Source: an uncultured Tenacibaculum sp. (GTDB lineage: Bacteria; Bacteroidota; Bacteroidia; Flavobacteriales; Flavobacteriaceae). Taken from it: a DNA stretch of 64,000 nucleotides. The stretch lies in assembly GCF_947502995.1 (NCBI RefSeq), contig NZ_CANNBW010000006.1:1-64000 (forward strand), written 5' to 3'. The notes under the pieces are model-generated. The model did not search any database. It saw only the letters and a program-made list of their open reading frames with translations, and was not told where the DNA came from. Of the stretch, positions 21,021 to 30,367 are shown one piece after another. Position 1 is the stretch's first letter. Every line of letters starts with the position of its first letter. A program made the position numbers and the translations under genes.

Positions 21021-21371
21021 ATGAGAAATTATAAAAACCTTGAGGTTTGGAAAAAATCTCACCAACTTGCTTTAAAAGTTTATGAGGTAACTAAAATGTT
21101 TTCTTCAGAAGAAAAGTTTGGAATTATCTCTCAACTTAGAAGAGCATCATTGTCCATACCAACAAATTTAGTTGAAGGAGCTAGTAGAAATTCTGAAAAA
21201 GAATTTGCCTATTTTATAAATATTGCCTCTGGTTCGTCAGCCGAAGTAGAATACTTATTAGAGTTCTCAAAATCTATAGCATACCTATCAGTTGAAGATT
21301 TTGATATTTTAAGTAAAGAGGTGATTATAATTAGAAAAATGTTGAACTCTCTTTATCAAAAACTAAAATGA
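21021..21371 (+). CDS. Four-helix-bundle protein (23S rRNA IVS / S23 family)
   Basis: The 116-residue protein is a typical member: KNLEVWKKSHQLALKVYEVT at the start, then GIISQLRRASLSIPTNLVEG and EFAYFINIASGSSAEVEYLL. The family was first seen as the ORF inside intervening sequences of 23S rRNA genes. Its function is unknown, and it often occurs as scattered single genes. Here it lies inside the thiamine operon between thiG and thiH, flanked by related repeat words. Its TGA overlaps the ATG of thiH (ATGA). Confidence 0.92.
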   Translation: MRNYKNLEVWKKSHQLALKVYEVTKMFSSEEKFGIISQLRRASLSIPTNLVEGASRNSEKEFAYFINIASGSSAEVEYLLEFSKSIAYLSVEDFDILSKEVIIIRKMLNSLYQKLK

Positions 21372-22516
21372 TACAAAAAGAAACAACTAAGAACCAAAAG
21401 CCAAAAGCCAAAAGCTTTGAAAATATATTTGATAATTACGACTGGGATTCGGTAATGAAAGACATTCTTTCTAAATCATCTCTTGATGTAGAAAGAGCTT
21501 TGGCTTCAGATAAAAGAGATTTAGAAGATTTTAAAGCTTTAATCTCACCAGCTGCAAAACCTTATATTGAGCAAATGGCTCAGTTGAGTAATCAGTTAAC
21601 CAAAAAACGTTTCGGAAATACAATTCAAATGTATGCTCCGATGTATTTAAGTAACGAATGCCAGAATATTTGCACGTATTGCGGATTCAGTCTAACGAAT
21701 AAAATTCCTAGGCGAACGTTAACAGATGCTGAGATTTTAAAAGAAATTGAATTCTTAAAAAATAAAGGTTACGATCATATTTTATTAGTTACAGGAGAAG
21801 CGAATCGTACTGTTGGAGTAGATTATATTAATAATGCAATTCAATTAATAAAGCCACATTTTTCGAATATTACTATTGAAGTGCAACCTTTAGATCAAGA
21901 TGAATATGAGTTATTGATAGAAAATGGATTGTATGCGGTTTTAGTATATCAAGAAACATATCATAGAGAAGAATATAAAAAACATCATCCGAAAGGAAAG
22001 AAATCTAATTTCTCTTACCGATTAGACACACCTGATCGTTTGGGAAAAGCAGGAGTTCATAAAATCGGACTAGGAGCTTTATTCGGATTAGAAGATTGGA
22101 GAGCAGATAGCTTTTTTACGGCATTACATTTAAAATATTTACAAAAGACATACTGGAAAACAAAATATTCCATTTCTTTTCCAAGATTACGACCGCATTC
22201 TGGAGGATTAGAACCTAAAGTAGAAATGACAGATGCTGATTTAGTACAGTTAATTTGTGCGTATCGTTTATTTGATGAAGATGTAGAATTATCTATTTCT
22301 ACTCGTGAAAATGAAATCTTCAGAAATCATATTGTACAATTAGGAATTACTTCTATGAGTGCAGAATCGAAAACAAATCCTGGTGGATACGCTGTTGAAC
22401 CTCAGTCTTTAGAACAGTTCGAGATTTCAGATGAACGTAGTACAGAAGAGATAACTACTATGCTAAAAGATCAAGGGTTGGAAGTTGTATGGAAAGATTG
22501 GGAACATTTTAGTTAA
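21368..22516 (+). CDS. thiH: 2-iminoacetate synthase ThiH
   Basis: ThiH is a radical SAM enzyme that cleaves tyrosine to dehydroglycine for the thiazole ring. The 382-residue protein carries the cluster motif CQNICTYCGF (CxxxCxxC) and KNKGYDHILLVTGEANRTVG. The usual N-terminus seems to begin near SFENIFDNYDWD. The first 15 or so residues, including NQKPKAK, are encoded by the CCAAAAG repeat tract at 21394-21414 and look like a by-product of the insertion upstream. Confidence 0.96.
   Translation: MIQKETTKNQKPKAKSFENIFDNYDWDSVMKDILSKSSLDVERALASDKRDLEDFKALISPAAKPYIEQMAQLSNQLTKKRFGNTIQMYAPMYLSNECQNICTYCGFSLTNKIPRRTLTDAEILKEIEFLKNKGYDHILLVTGEANRTVGVDYINNAIQLIKPHFSNITIEVQPLDQDEYELLIENGLYAVLVYQETYHREEYKKHHPKGKKSNFSYRLDTPDRLGKAGVHKIGLGALFGLEDWRADSFFTALHLKYLQKTYWKTKYSISFPRLRPHSGGLEPKVEMTDADLVQLICAYRLFDEDVELSISTRENEIFRNHIVQLGITSMSAESKTNPGGYAVEPQSLEQFEISDERSTEEITTMLKDQGLEVVWKDWEHFS
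21394..21414. repeat. Three tandem CCAAAAG heptamers
   Basis: Exact copies lie at 21394-21400, 21401-21407 and 21408-21414, inside the 5' end of thiH. The reverse complement (CTTTTGG repeated) resembles the word at 20989-21008 on the other side of the four-helix-bundle gene. Confidence 0.7.
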
Positions 22517-22583
22517 TCACTACAATATTATTAATGATAAAATGTTTCTAAATTAGCTAACTATTCTTAAATCCCCATAAGTA

Positions 22584-23669
22584 ATGAGAAAACTAATAAC
22601 AATATTGTGTTTATCCATTAGTTTGTTGTTTACAAGCTGTAATAAAGCAGGAATCACATTTGGTGACACAAACTACTTTCCCCTAAATGATGATAGTGAA
22701 TGGGAAACAGTTTCACCTGAAAGTTTAGGTTGGAATACTTCAGAAGTCCCAGATTTATATTCTTTTTTAGAAGATTCTGATACAAGAGCACTTATCGTTT
22801 TAAAAGAAGGTAAAATAGTTTTTGAAGAATATTGGGGAACTAATTTTGAAAATACAGGTCCCTTCACAAGAGAATCTAAATGGTATTGGGCTTCGGCAGG
22901 AAAAACATTAACAGCAAGTTTAGTTGGAATTGCTCAAGGTGAAGGTTTACTAACAGTTTCTGATAAAACCTCTGATTATTTAGGAGTAGGTTGGACGAGT
23001 TTAGAACCAGAAAAAGAAAGGTTGGTTACAATTAAAAATCAATTAACGATGACTACAGGTTTTAGCACTAGCGTTAATTTAAATTGTTATACTCCACAAT
23101 GTTTTAGGTACAGAGTAGATGCAGGTAAACAATGGTTTTATCATACAGGAACTTCAACAGTTTTAAAGAATGTAATCGAAAGTGCTTCTGGACTTAATTA
23201 TAATGATTTTACAGATCAAAAACTTGAAGCCATAACTGGTATGAGTGGAGAGTGGATAGAAGAAGATGATAGAAATATATACTGGAGTACTGCTAGAGAT
23301 GCTGCTCGTTTTGGTTTGTTGTTGTCAGCCAAAGGTACTTGGAGAGGTAATACAATTCTTAGTGGTATTTTCTTTCATGAAATGACAAATACTTCTCAAG
23401 ATATTAATGAGTCTTACGGATATTTAACTTGGTTAAATGGAAAGTCCTCGATAGTTTTTCCAGGTGTACAAACAATTACAATACGTCCGCTTTCAACTGA
23501 AGCTCCTGAAGATACTTTTGCAGCTTTAGGTAAAAATGGCCAAACAATAGCAGTTGTACCAAGCGAAAATATTGTAATAGTACGATTTGGAGATGAACCT
23601 AATCAAGGTCAGTTATCTGTAAATTATTTCAACGATCTTTGGGAGAAAGTGAATAAGATTATCAATTAA
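22584..23669 (+). CDS. Serine hydrolase lipoprotein (class C beta-lactamase-like fold)
   Basis: This 361-residue protein has a lipoprotein signal (LLFTSC, lipid Cys about residue 19) and the penicillin-binding/beta-lactamase fold: the SxxK nucleophile motif is SAGK in YWASAGKTLTASLVG (about residue 110), followed by a YxT-type motif in WFYHTGTST. Such proteins act as esterases or peptidases at the cell envelope. It lies within the thiamine gene order, 67 bases after thiH, with no evident role in thiamine synthesis. Confidence 0.85.
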   Translation: MRKLITILCLSISLLFTSCNKAGITFGDTNYFPLNDDSEWETVSPESLGWNTSEVPDLYSFLEDSDTRALIVLKEGKIVFEEYWGTNFENTGPFTRESKWYWASAGKTLTASLVGIAQGEGLLTVSDKTSDYLGVGWTSLEPEKERLVTIKNQLTMTTGFSTSVNLNCYTPQCFRYRVDAGKQWFYHTGTSTVLKNVIESASGLNYNDFTDQKLEAITGMSGEWIEEDDRNIYWSTARDAARFGLLLSAKGTWRGNTILSGIFFHEMTNTSQDINESYGYLTWLNGKSSIVFPGVQTITIRPLSTEAPEDTFAALGKNGQTIAVVPSENIVIVRFGDEPNQGQLSVNYFNDLWEKVNKIIN

Positions 23670-23691
23670 CAAGAATAAAAACAATTCATAA

Positions 23692-24573
23692 ATGCTAAGA
23701 AATCTTACTTTTTTAATTATTCGATTGATGGGAATCAAAAAGATATTTTCAAAGAATCCTGTTGATTATAAAAAGTTAAGAAAGTCAGATAGAAAATTAC
23801 CACCTAAAAGTTTATCAAAAAAGTTTTTAGTTGAGAGTTTAGATTTAGATGATAATAAGGTTTATAAAATAAAAAAGCCGAATACCACCAGTAAGGATTT
23901 AATAATTTTTATACATGGAGGTGCTTTTATTTCTGGCCCAGCTGAACATCATTGGAATGCTATAGAAAAAATAGTAAAGCATACAGGCAAAGAATTATGG
24001 TTAATAGATTATCCTAAAGCCCCAGAATATAACATTCATCAAATTTGTCAAAACATAGATTGGGTTTACGAGTTTGCAACTCAAACTTTGGCTTTATCTG
24101 AAAATATTACTTTGATAGGAGATTCAGTTGGAGGGAATTTAATTATGACTTTAACGCAAAGGCTTCTAGAAAAGAAAAAAGAAATTCCTAAACAATTAAT
24201 TTTAATTACTCCGGTTTTTGATGCGAGTATGTCAAACCCTGAAATAGAAAGCATAGCTGAAAAAGATCCAATGTTAAATGTATCGGGAATACTTTCTGCA
24301 AAAGAGATGTGTGCAAATGGTTTAGATTTAAAAGACAAAATCATTTCTCCTTTATATGGAACGTTTAAAGGATTTCCTAAAACAGAGATTTATATTGGAG
24401 CATATGATATTATGTATCCAGATGCAAAAATTGGAGTTCAGAAAATGCAAGAAGAAGAGGTAGATGTAAAACTTATAGATGGAGCTAAAATGCCTCATAT
24501 TTATCCGTTACTACCAGTTTTACCACAAGCAAAAAAAGCTTTACAACAAATTATTGAAAGTATAAAAGAGTAA
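23692..24573 (+). CDS. Alpha/beta hydrolase (HSL-type esterase)
   Basis: This 293-residue protein has the hormone-sensitive-lipase family oxyanion motif HGGAF (FIHGGAFISGP), the nucleophile elbow GDSVGGN, and later acid/His candidates in GAYDIMYPDA and KMPHIYPLLP. It is a cytosolic or membrane-associated esterase of unknown substrate. The stop codon overlaps the thiF start by one base (TAATG), so it is translated in one unit with thiF, even though it has no known thiamine role. Confidence 0.88.
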   Translation: MLRNLTFLIIRLMGIKKIFSKNPVDYKKLRKSDRKLPPKSLSKKFLVESLDLDDNKVYKIKKPNTTSKDLIIFIHGGAFISGPAEHHWNAIEKIVKHTGKELWLIDYPKAPEYNIHQICQNIDWVYEFATQTLALSENITLIGDSVGGNLIMTLTQRLLEKKKEIPKQLILITPVFDASMSNPEIESIAEKDPMLNVSGILSAKEMCANGLDLKDKIISPLYGTFKGFPKTEIYIGAYDIMYPDAKIGVQKMQEEEVDVKLIDGAKMPHIYPLLPVLPQAKKALQQIIESIKE

Positions 24574-25622
24574 TGCTAACTAGAGAAGAACAAAAACAAT
24601 ATAACCGTCATCTTATTTTAGAAGAAATAGGAGAAGAAGGACAAATAAAATTAAAACAAGCTAAAGTTTTAGTCATTGGGGCTGGAGGTTTAGGCTGTCC
24701 TGTTTTACAATATTTAACAGCCGCAGGAATTGGAACAATTGGTGTTATTGATGATGATGTTGTAGATCAAACCAATTTGCAGCGTCAGATTTTGTATACT
24801 ATTGAAGACGTTGGAAAATCTAAAGCTGAAACAGCTGCAAATCGATTATCAAAATTAAATCCTTTTATCAATTTTAAGATATATAAAGAGCAGTTAACAA
24901 AGCATAATGCGATTGAGTTATTCGAGAAATATGATATTATTGTAGATGGGAGTGATAATTTTCATACTCGATATTTATCCAATGACGTTGCTGTAATTAC
25001 CAACAAACCTTTAGTTTATGGATCTATCTTTAAGTTTGAAGGTCAAGTAAGTGTTTTTAACTATAAAGGAAGTGCAACATATAGGTGTTTATATCCGACT
25101 CCACCAAACCCAAAAGATGTTCCTAATTGTTCTGAAATTGGTGTTTTAGGAGTTTTACCAGGAATTATAGGAAGCTTACAAGCAAATGAAGTGCTTAAAA
25201 TGATTATTGGTTTAGGTGAGGTACTTGCAAATAAATTATTAGTGTTAGACGTTTTGTCGATGCGTCAATTAGTGTTGAACTACAGTAAAACTGAGAGATC
25301 TGAAGTAACTATTTTAGATGAAAATTATGAAGCATTTTGTGGAGTTACGATTATTGAAGACGAAATAACTCTTGAAGATTTGAATCAGAATCTAACAAAA
25401 TACAATTTGTTAGATGTACGTGAAAATTGGGAACGTGAACAGCATCATATTGGCGGGCAACATATTCCATTAGGAGAATTACCTAATCGTTTTTCTGAAA
25501 TCGATACATCTAAACCACTAGTTGTGTATTGTAAATCAGGAATGCGTAGTGCCAGAGCTATCGATTTTTTACAAGAGCAAGAATTACAAGGAAACTTTAT
25601 TAATTTGAAGAATGGACTTTAA
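24573..25622 (+). CDS. thiF: ThiF/MoeB-type adenylyltransferase with rhodanese domain
   Basis: The E1-like domain (residues 1 to about 245) has the ATP loop VIGAGGLGCPVLQYL, the Asp/Arg site around TNLQRQILY and GSDNFHTRY. A C-terminal rhodanese domain carries VVYCKSGMRSARA. It should adenylate ThiS and probably also MoaD (60283), because no separate moeB is present. The two CxxC zinc pairs of MoeB are reduced to one Cys each (TYRC and the Cys in AFCG), an oddity. The sulfur donor is probably the rhodanese Cys. Confidence 0.92.
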   Translation: MLTREEQKQYNRHLILEEIGEEGQIKLKQAKVLVIGAGGLGCPVLQYLTAAGIGTIGVIDDDVVDQTNLQRQILYTIEDVGKSKAETAANRLSKLNPFINFKIYKEQLTKHNAIELFEKYDIIVDGSDNFHTRYLSNDVAVITNKPLVYGSIFKFEGQVSVFNYKGSATYRCLYPTPPNPKDVPNCSEIGVLGVLPGIIGSLQANEVLKMIIGLGEVLANKLLVLDVLSMRQLVLNYSKTERSEVTILDENYEAFCGVTIIEDEITLEDLNQNLTKYNLLDVRENWEREQHHIGGQHIPLGELPNRFSEIDTSKPLVVYCKSGMRSARAIDFLQEQELQGNFINLKNGL

Positions 25623-25704
25623 AAAAATGAATTAATTTCTATTCCAGAAAAGTCTTAATCATACGAATGGATTTTATATATTTAAACTCCAAAAAATGTA
25701 AGAC

Positions 25705-28700
25705 TTGAAATTAATTAAACAAAAAACGCTATACTTCTCAGAAGGAAAGTCAGATAAAGTTTATGAGGTAGATTTATGTGAAAGCCAAGAATTGTTCGTG
25801 GTTAATTTCAGATATGGTAGAAGAGGTGCAAACTTAAGAGAAGGTACAAAAACTGTTTTTCCTGTGTCTCTAGAAGAAGCAGAAAGTATTTTTTCTAAAT
25901 TAGTTGAGAGTAAAGAAAAAAAAGGATATTCAGAAGATTTAGGAACTATTAAAGAAGTTCATAAAGAAGAGAATACAATACAAAAGGATACGATTCTTAA
26001 GTATCTTAAACAAGCCTTGTCAGGAACTTATACTCGAAGTTGGAAAGTTTCAAAAATAATTTCTCGAACTACAGTACTTCAAATTAAAGAAGCAGTTCCG
26101 TTAGTAAGTCAATTTATCACATCAAAAGATGAATTTGAACAGTATAATGCAATAGCGGCTTTAAGTCATTTCGAGGTTTCCGAATACACATCAACGATTT
26201 TAAAAGTATTAAAAGAAAAGAAATTTCAAACAATAACAGGAAGAATAGCTAGTGCATATATTCTGAAATTTGGAAGCGCTTCTGAAAAAGAAGAACTTCA
26301 TGAACTAGTTAAAGAGTATATCACTTCAGAACAAATTCAAAATTTACCTATGCAACTTTTAGGTGAAAAACCTAGGGATCCAATGTTATTGTATTATGCA
26401 TATTTATTTTCTTACAAAGAAACTGCTTACCGAGAACAATTATATTCAATTGTAGAGCAGTTACCATTAAAGGTAAATATATTTAAGTCTATTAGATATA
26501 TGTACAGAACTTCAGTAATTACTGAAGACGCGATGTTCTTTGGATTATTATCGAAACGAATGGCAGTAAGCAACGCGGGTTATACATCGGATTATTTTTA
26601 TGTAGGAAATCAATGGGTTTCTGCTCAAGAAGAAAAACAAAAGAAAAACCCAGGAGTTGCCTTTTCAGGAAAAACGAAGCAATACTTTATTAAGAATAGT
26701 TACAAGAAAATATATAATTTAAGTATTGCAAAAAAAGAAAGTTATGTGAAATTCGCGACGGGAATGCTATGTGCATTAAATGATGATAATGATCGTGTTA
26801 GTGAAAGAGTAGATTATAACTATAATTACAATTCAGAAACTAGACGTTACGAAACAGTGAAGAGTTTTTATCCAGCGTATTCTAACTACTTAGGATTAAT
26901 GTATGTGTTGTATGGAAATTCAAATAGATTTAGTGATCAACATCAAATCTTTTTTTCAGAAGAAGAAAAAAACACAGCTTCCAGAGAAGAAATTTTCCCT
27001 GAATTATGGAATGATAAACCAGAAGAGGTTTTATATATTTTAGCGAATGCTAAAAGTACTATTGCTATTAATTTTGCATTACGTATAATTAATGATAATC
27101 CGAATTTCTTAAATTCAATTTCCAATGAAAATTTATTAAAATTGTTACAGCATTCTCAAGAGGAAGTATTAAATCTAATAACTTCTTTTTTAGAAGAAAA
27201 ATATAAAGAAGATAAGCCTGAAAACGTAATATTAATTAATTTATTAAAGTCTAAAAATAATAAAGCAATAACACTAGCTTTAGGCTGGTTACAGAAATTT
27301 GAAACTACATATTTGTCCGATGTTACTTTTATAGTAGAGTTATTACATACAGATGAGGTAAGAGTAATTAATTATTTATCTGAATTATTTATTGAAACAG
27401 TGAAGTATGAAAATAAGATTGCATTAGCTTCATTAAGTGCTTTATTTGCAATACCATCAAATTTCTCATATTTATTTTTAAATCAGATAAATGAATTAAT
27501 AGGGAATACTAAATTCGGAACATTAATTGAAAATATAACTAAAGAGAAAATTATAGAATTAGCAAGTTCTAGTTCAATTTCTAATAAACTCTTTGCAATC
27601 AATTTAGCTAAACACGCTAATGTTTCTGTTTACGAATTGTTTAAAGATACTTATAGCGAGTATATTATATCAGATGATTCAGCTTTAAGAAAAGTAGGAG
27701 TAGAAATTCTAGCACACTTTCCGGATGTCTTTTTATTAGAAAATAAACAGCATTTAGTAATGTATTGTTTTTCTGAATATGAAGAAATAAGAAAAGCTAT
27801 TCAACCAAGTATACATAAGCTTGTAAAATTAGATGGCGTATTCAAAAAAAGTTTATTAAATCAGTTGCTTTTACAGATCTCAGAAGCAGAAGTGTATGAA
27901 GGAATTCATCAAAATAGTTATGAGTTATTAATTGATATTTATGGTGAAGATTTAAAAGAGCTTTCAAAGAAGCAGTTAATAGAGTTAGTCTTATCTAAAT
28001 ATGAATTTGCTCAGAAATTAGGAACTCCTTTGTTTCAAAAAAGAGTGTCGTTAAGTACTTTAGAAATGAATGAAGTAATCCGTCTTTCAGATAGCGATGT
28101 AATTGCTGTTAGAAAGTTGATGTATGAATATTTCGAAAAAAATATTCCAAGAATTAATTATGAGTTAGAAACTTCATTAAAAATATTTAATTCTAATTGG
28201 GAAGATGTTGTAGTATGGGCATGTGATTATTTCGATAAACATATAGATACTAAAAATTGGACAGTAGATATGTTGGTTTATGTATGTGATCATGTTAAAG
28301 AACGTGTGCAATCTTTTGGAAGAAGTTTAATAACTAAACATTTTTCAGAAGAAAAAGGATTGCCTCTATTATTGAAATTACAAGAACATCCAACTAAAGA
28401 AATGCAATTCTTTGTAACGAACTATTTAAAAGAATACGCAACAGATAATGTTCCAGTAATTTTAAAGTTAGAAAGTTATTTTAAGACAACGTTGTTTTAT
28501 ATCAATACTAACAGGTCAACTAAAACAAGAGTTTATTCTTTTTTAGAACAGGAATCTAAAAAATATAAAGAAGTTGCTTTAATGTCGATTCGTATTTTGA
28601 CATCTGTTTTAGGGTCTAAAACAATTACAGACAGAGATTATATCTTAGATATTTTGTTAATGATAACGGAGACTTATAACGACATAGAAGTTCCGCTAAT

Positions 28701-28716
28701 AATAAAAGAAATTTAG
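25705..28716 (+). CDS. Large WGR-domain protein with helical repeats
   Basis: The first 75 or so residues form a WGR domain (LYFSEGKSDKVYEVDL, then FRYGRRGANLREG with Tyr in place of Trp, and FSKLVESKEKKGYSE). WGR domains contact nucleic acid ends in PARP proteins. The remaining ~920 residues are helix-rich with HEAT-like repeats and resemble the MolR/YehI group. The start is TTG at 25705. The SWIM protein follows after 7 bases, and E. coli pairs related genes (yehI, yehQ). The word ATATATTTAAAC at 25676-25687 also precedes the retron. Confidence 0.8.
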   Translation: MKLIKQKTLYFSEGKSDKVYEVDLCESQELFVVNFRYGRRGANLREGTKTVFPVSLEEAESIFSKLVESKEKKGYSEDLGTIKEVHKEENTIQKDTILKYLKQALSGTYTRSWKVSKIISRTTVLQIKEAVPLVSQFITSKDEFEQYNAIAALSHFEVSEYTSTILKVLKEKKFQTITGRIASAYILKFGSASEKEELHELVKEYITSEQIQNLPMQLLGEKPRDPMLLYYAYLFSYKETAYREQLYSIVEQLPLKVNIFKSIRYMYRTSVITEDAMFFGLLSKRMAVSNAGYTSDYFYVGNQWVSAQEEKQKKNPGVAFSGKTKQYFIKNSYKKIYNLSIAKKESYVKFATGMLCALNDDNDRVSERVDYNYNYNSETRRYETVKSFYPAYSNYLGLMYVLYGNSNRFSDQHQIFFSEEEKNTASREEIFPELWNDKPEEVLYILANAKSTIAINFALRIINDNPNFLNSISNENLLKLLQHSQEEVLNLITSFLEEKYKEDKPENVILINLLKSKNNKAITLALGWLQKFETTYLSDVTFIVELLHTDEVRVINYLSELFIETVKYENKIALASLSALFAIPSNFSYLFLNQINELIGNTKFGTLIENITKEKIIELASSSSISNKLFAINLAKHANVSVYELFKDTYSEYIISDDSALRKVGVEILAHFPDVFLLENKQHLVMYCFSEYEEIRKAIQPSIHKLVKLDGVFKKSLLNQLLLQISEAEVYEGIHQNSYELLIDIYGEDLKELSKKQLIELVLSKYEFAQKLGTPLFQKRVSLSTLEMNEVIRLSDSDVIAVRKLMYEYFEKNIPRINYELETSLKIFNSNWEDVVVWACDYFDKHIDTKNWTVDMLVYVCDHVKERVQSFGRSLITKHFSEEKGLPLLLKLQEHPTKEMQFFVTNYLKEYATDNVPVILKLESYFKTTLFYINTNRSTKTRVYSFLEQESKKYKEVALMSIRILTSVLGSKTITDRDYILDILLMITETYNDIEVPLIIKEI

Positions 28717-28723
28717 AAAAAGA

Positions 28724-30349
28724 ATGAAGTTTAATTTTAAATATAGCGGTAATAGTTCTGTTCAGAATAATGCTTCGTCAACAGGAGTAAGTTTTGCTCC
28801 AGATGTGTTAAGAGATCCAACTTATTTTGTAGGTACTCTAGATAAGAAAATTCCTTTTAGAGAAGCTATTTCAGCTTTACATCACGTCGTTACAGCAGAT
28901 TTTAATTTTCAGCCTAAAGATAATACCGAATATTTGGCATGGTTAAAAAGTAAAGAGGATATATGGGTAGCAGAAGCTTCTGCAAATTTGGTTTCTGTAA
29001 AGGAAGAAATAAAGAATTTACAAGAGCAACTAAAAGAATTACGTTCTAAACGAGATGTAATTACTAAACCGTATTACGAAGCACAACGAAAATATTTTAA
29101 ATATTTATTTGTAAGAGACTATGCAGCTTGGTTTGTGTTAGATCCTGTGATTACTGTTCATCCAGATCAAATTTTCTTTGAGTGTTTTAGTAAAGATGAA
29201 TCGGTTTATGGAAAGTTATCTTGTGGCTATGATGTATTTAATTCGATAAGTGATTTTAAATGCGGAACAACAAACATTGACTATTCCAAGAAATTATATA
29301 ATGAATTTCAAAAAATAAGAACATATAAAGAAACAAACTTTAAAGTAGATCCTGGAGGATTTGATGTGCAAACGACAGGTGAAACCGCTTACAGAGAAGT
29401 AAAAATAGATTTACCAGATAGCTGGGTAAGAGGATTTTTACAGGTAAGTACTGCAATGACGAATGATAAAGTAACTTTTGATTTGCATCCTATAGATATA
29501 ACTAATTTTATATCAGTTTTAAAAAGACATAAAGAGAAAACAGGACCAAGAGCTATAAAATATGTTTTAGAGCCAGGTAAACCAATTGTGGCAGTTTTTG
29601 AACCGTGGAATATTGAGATTGTATGTTCTCAGTCTATATATACAGGTAATGAAAAACATGAAATAAGAGTTTGGGGAAGAAGAAGAATAACATTACTTGA
29701 GCGTTTACTACCTATTACAAACAAGTTTACTGTTCACTTGTTAGGAACAGGTATGCCTTCTTTTTACATAGCACATTTAACTAATGAAATGTATTTTACA
29801 TTAGGATTATCAGGTTGGACGGCTAACGATTGGACAAAATCTACAAGTCTAGATTTACTTTCTCCTAGGCAGAAAGTGTCAGCAACCACTATGCAAAGTA
29901 TTTATTTAGCTTTACGTAAAGATTGGTTTAATACATCTCAGAAATTAACTGAAAATTTAGGAATAGATAAATTTTCAGTTCAACAGGCGTTACAAACTTT
30001 TACACAAGCTGGAAAAATCGTTTATGATTTAAAAAATCAGGTTTACCGAATTAGAGAACTTAAAAGAGATGGAATAAATATTGAGGAACTTCGTTTTTCA
30101 AGTGAAATTGATAAAGAGGCATACCGATTAATGGAATCAGGAGCTGTTAAAAATTTAAAAGTAGAAGAAAATAGAAAAATTAAAATAACAGCTACTGTTG
30201 ATAATCGTTACGATACTAAAGTTATTATTAATAATGACTTACAAATAGAGGACGCTTCATGTACATGTAGTTTTTACTGCAAAAATAAGATGACAAAAGG
30301 ACCTTGTGAGCATATTTTAGCTACAAGAATAACATTTGATAAAGATTAA
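28724..30349 (+). CDS. SWIM zinc-finger protein
   Basis: This 541-residue protein carries a SWIM motif near its C-terminus (CTCSFYC...GPCEHILA, CxC then CxH). SWIM motifs are predicted DNA- or protein-binding zinc sites. A coiled coil is likely at residues 85-110 (EEIKNLQEQLKELRSKRD). It is spaced 7 bases from the WGR gene, so they form one unit. The stop lies only 18 bases before the retron a1 repeat, so read-through into the retron is plausible. The catalytic role is unknown. Confidence 0.85.
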   Translation: MKFNFKYSGNSSVQNNASSTGVSFAPDVLRDPTYFVGTLDKKIPFREAISALHHVVTADFNFQPKDNTEYLAWLKSKEDIWVAEASANLVSVKEEIKNLQEQLKELRSKRDVITKPYYEAQRKYFKYLFVRDYAAWFVLDPVITVHPDQIFFECFSKDESVYGKLSCGYDVFNSISDFKCGTTNIDYSKKLYNEFQKIRTYKETNFKVDPGGFDVQTTGETAYREVKIDLPDSWVRGFLQVSTAMTNDKVTFDLHPIDITNFISVLKRHKEKTGPRAIKYVLEPGKPIVAVFEPWNIEIVCSQSIYTGNEKHEIRVWGRRRITLLERLLPITNKFTVHLLGTGMPSFYIAHLTNEMYFTLGLSGWTANDWTKSTSLDLLSPRQKVSATTMQSIYLALRKDWFNTSQKLTENLGIDKFSVQQALQTFTQAGKIVYDLKNQVYRIRELKRDGINIEELRFSSEIDKEAYRLMESGAVKNLKVEENRKIKITATVDNRYDTKVIINNDLQIEDASCTCSFYCKNKMTKGPCEHILATRITFDKD

Positions 30350-30353
30350 TTAA

Positions 30354-30361
30354 TATATTTA
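30354..30361 (+). promoter_or_regulatory. Candidate -7 box of the retron
   Basis: TATATTTA matches TAnnTTTG at 7 of 8 positions and ends 6 bases before a1, where the msr-msd RNA should start. A TTTG lies at 30335-30338 with a 15-base spacer, shorter than the usual 19-20. It sits at the very end of the SWIM gene. Confidence 0.4.
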
Positions 30362-30367
30362 AACCTT

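Noticed and set aside
21021..21371. Four-helix-bundle gene as a sign of a 23S rRNA intervening sequence
   Set aside because: The gene is not inside rRNA here but in the thiamine operon; no 23S sequence is near.
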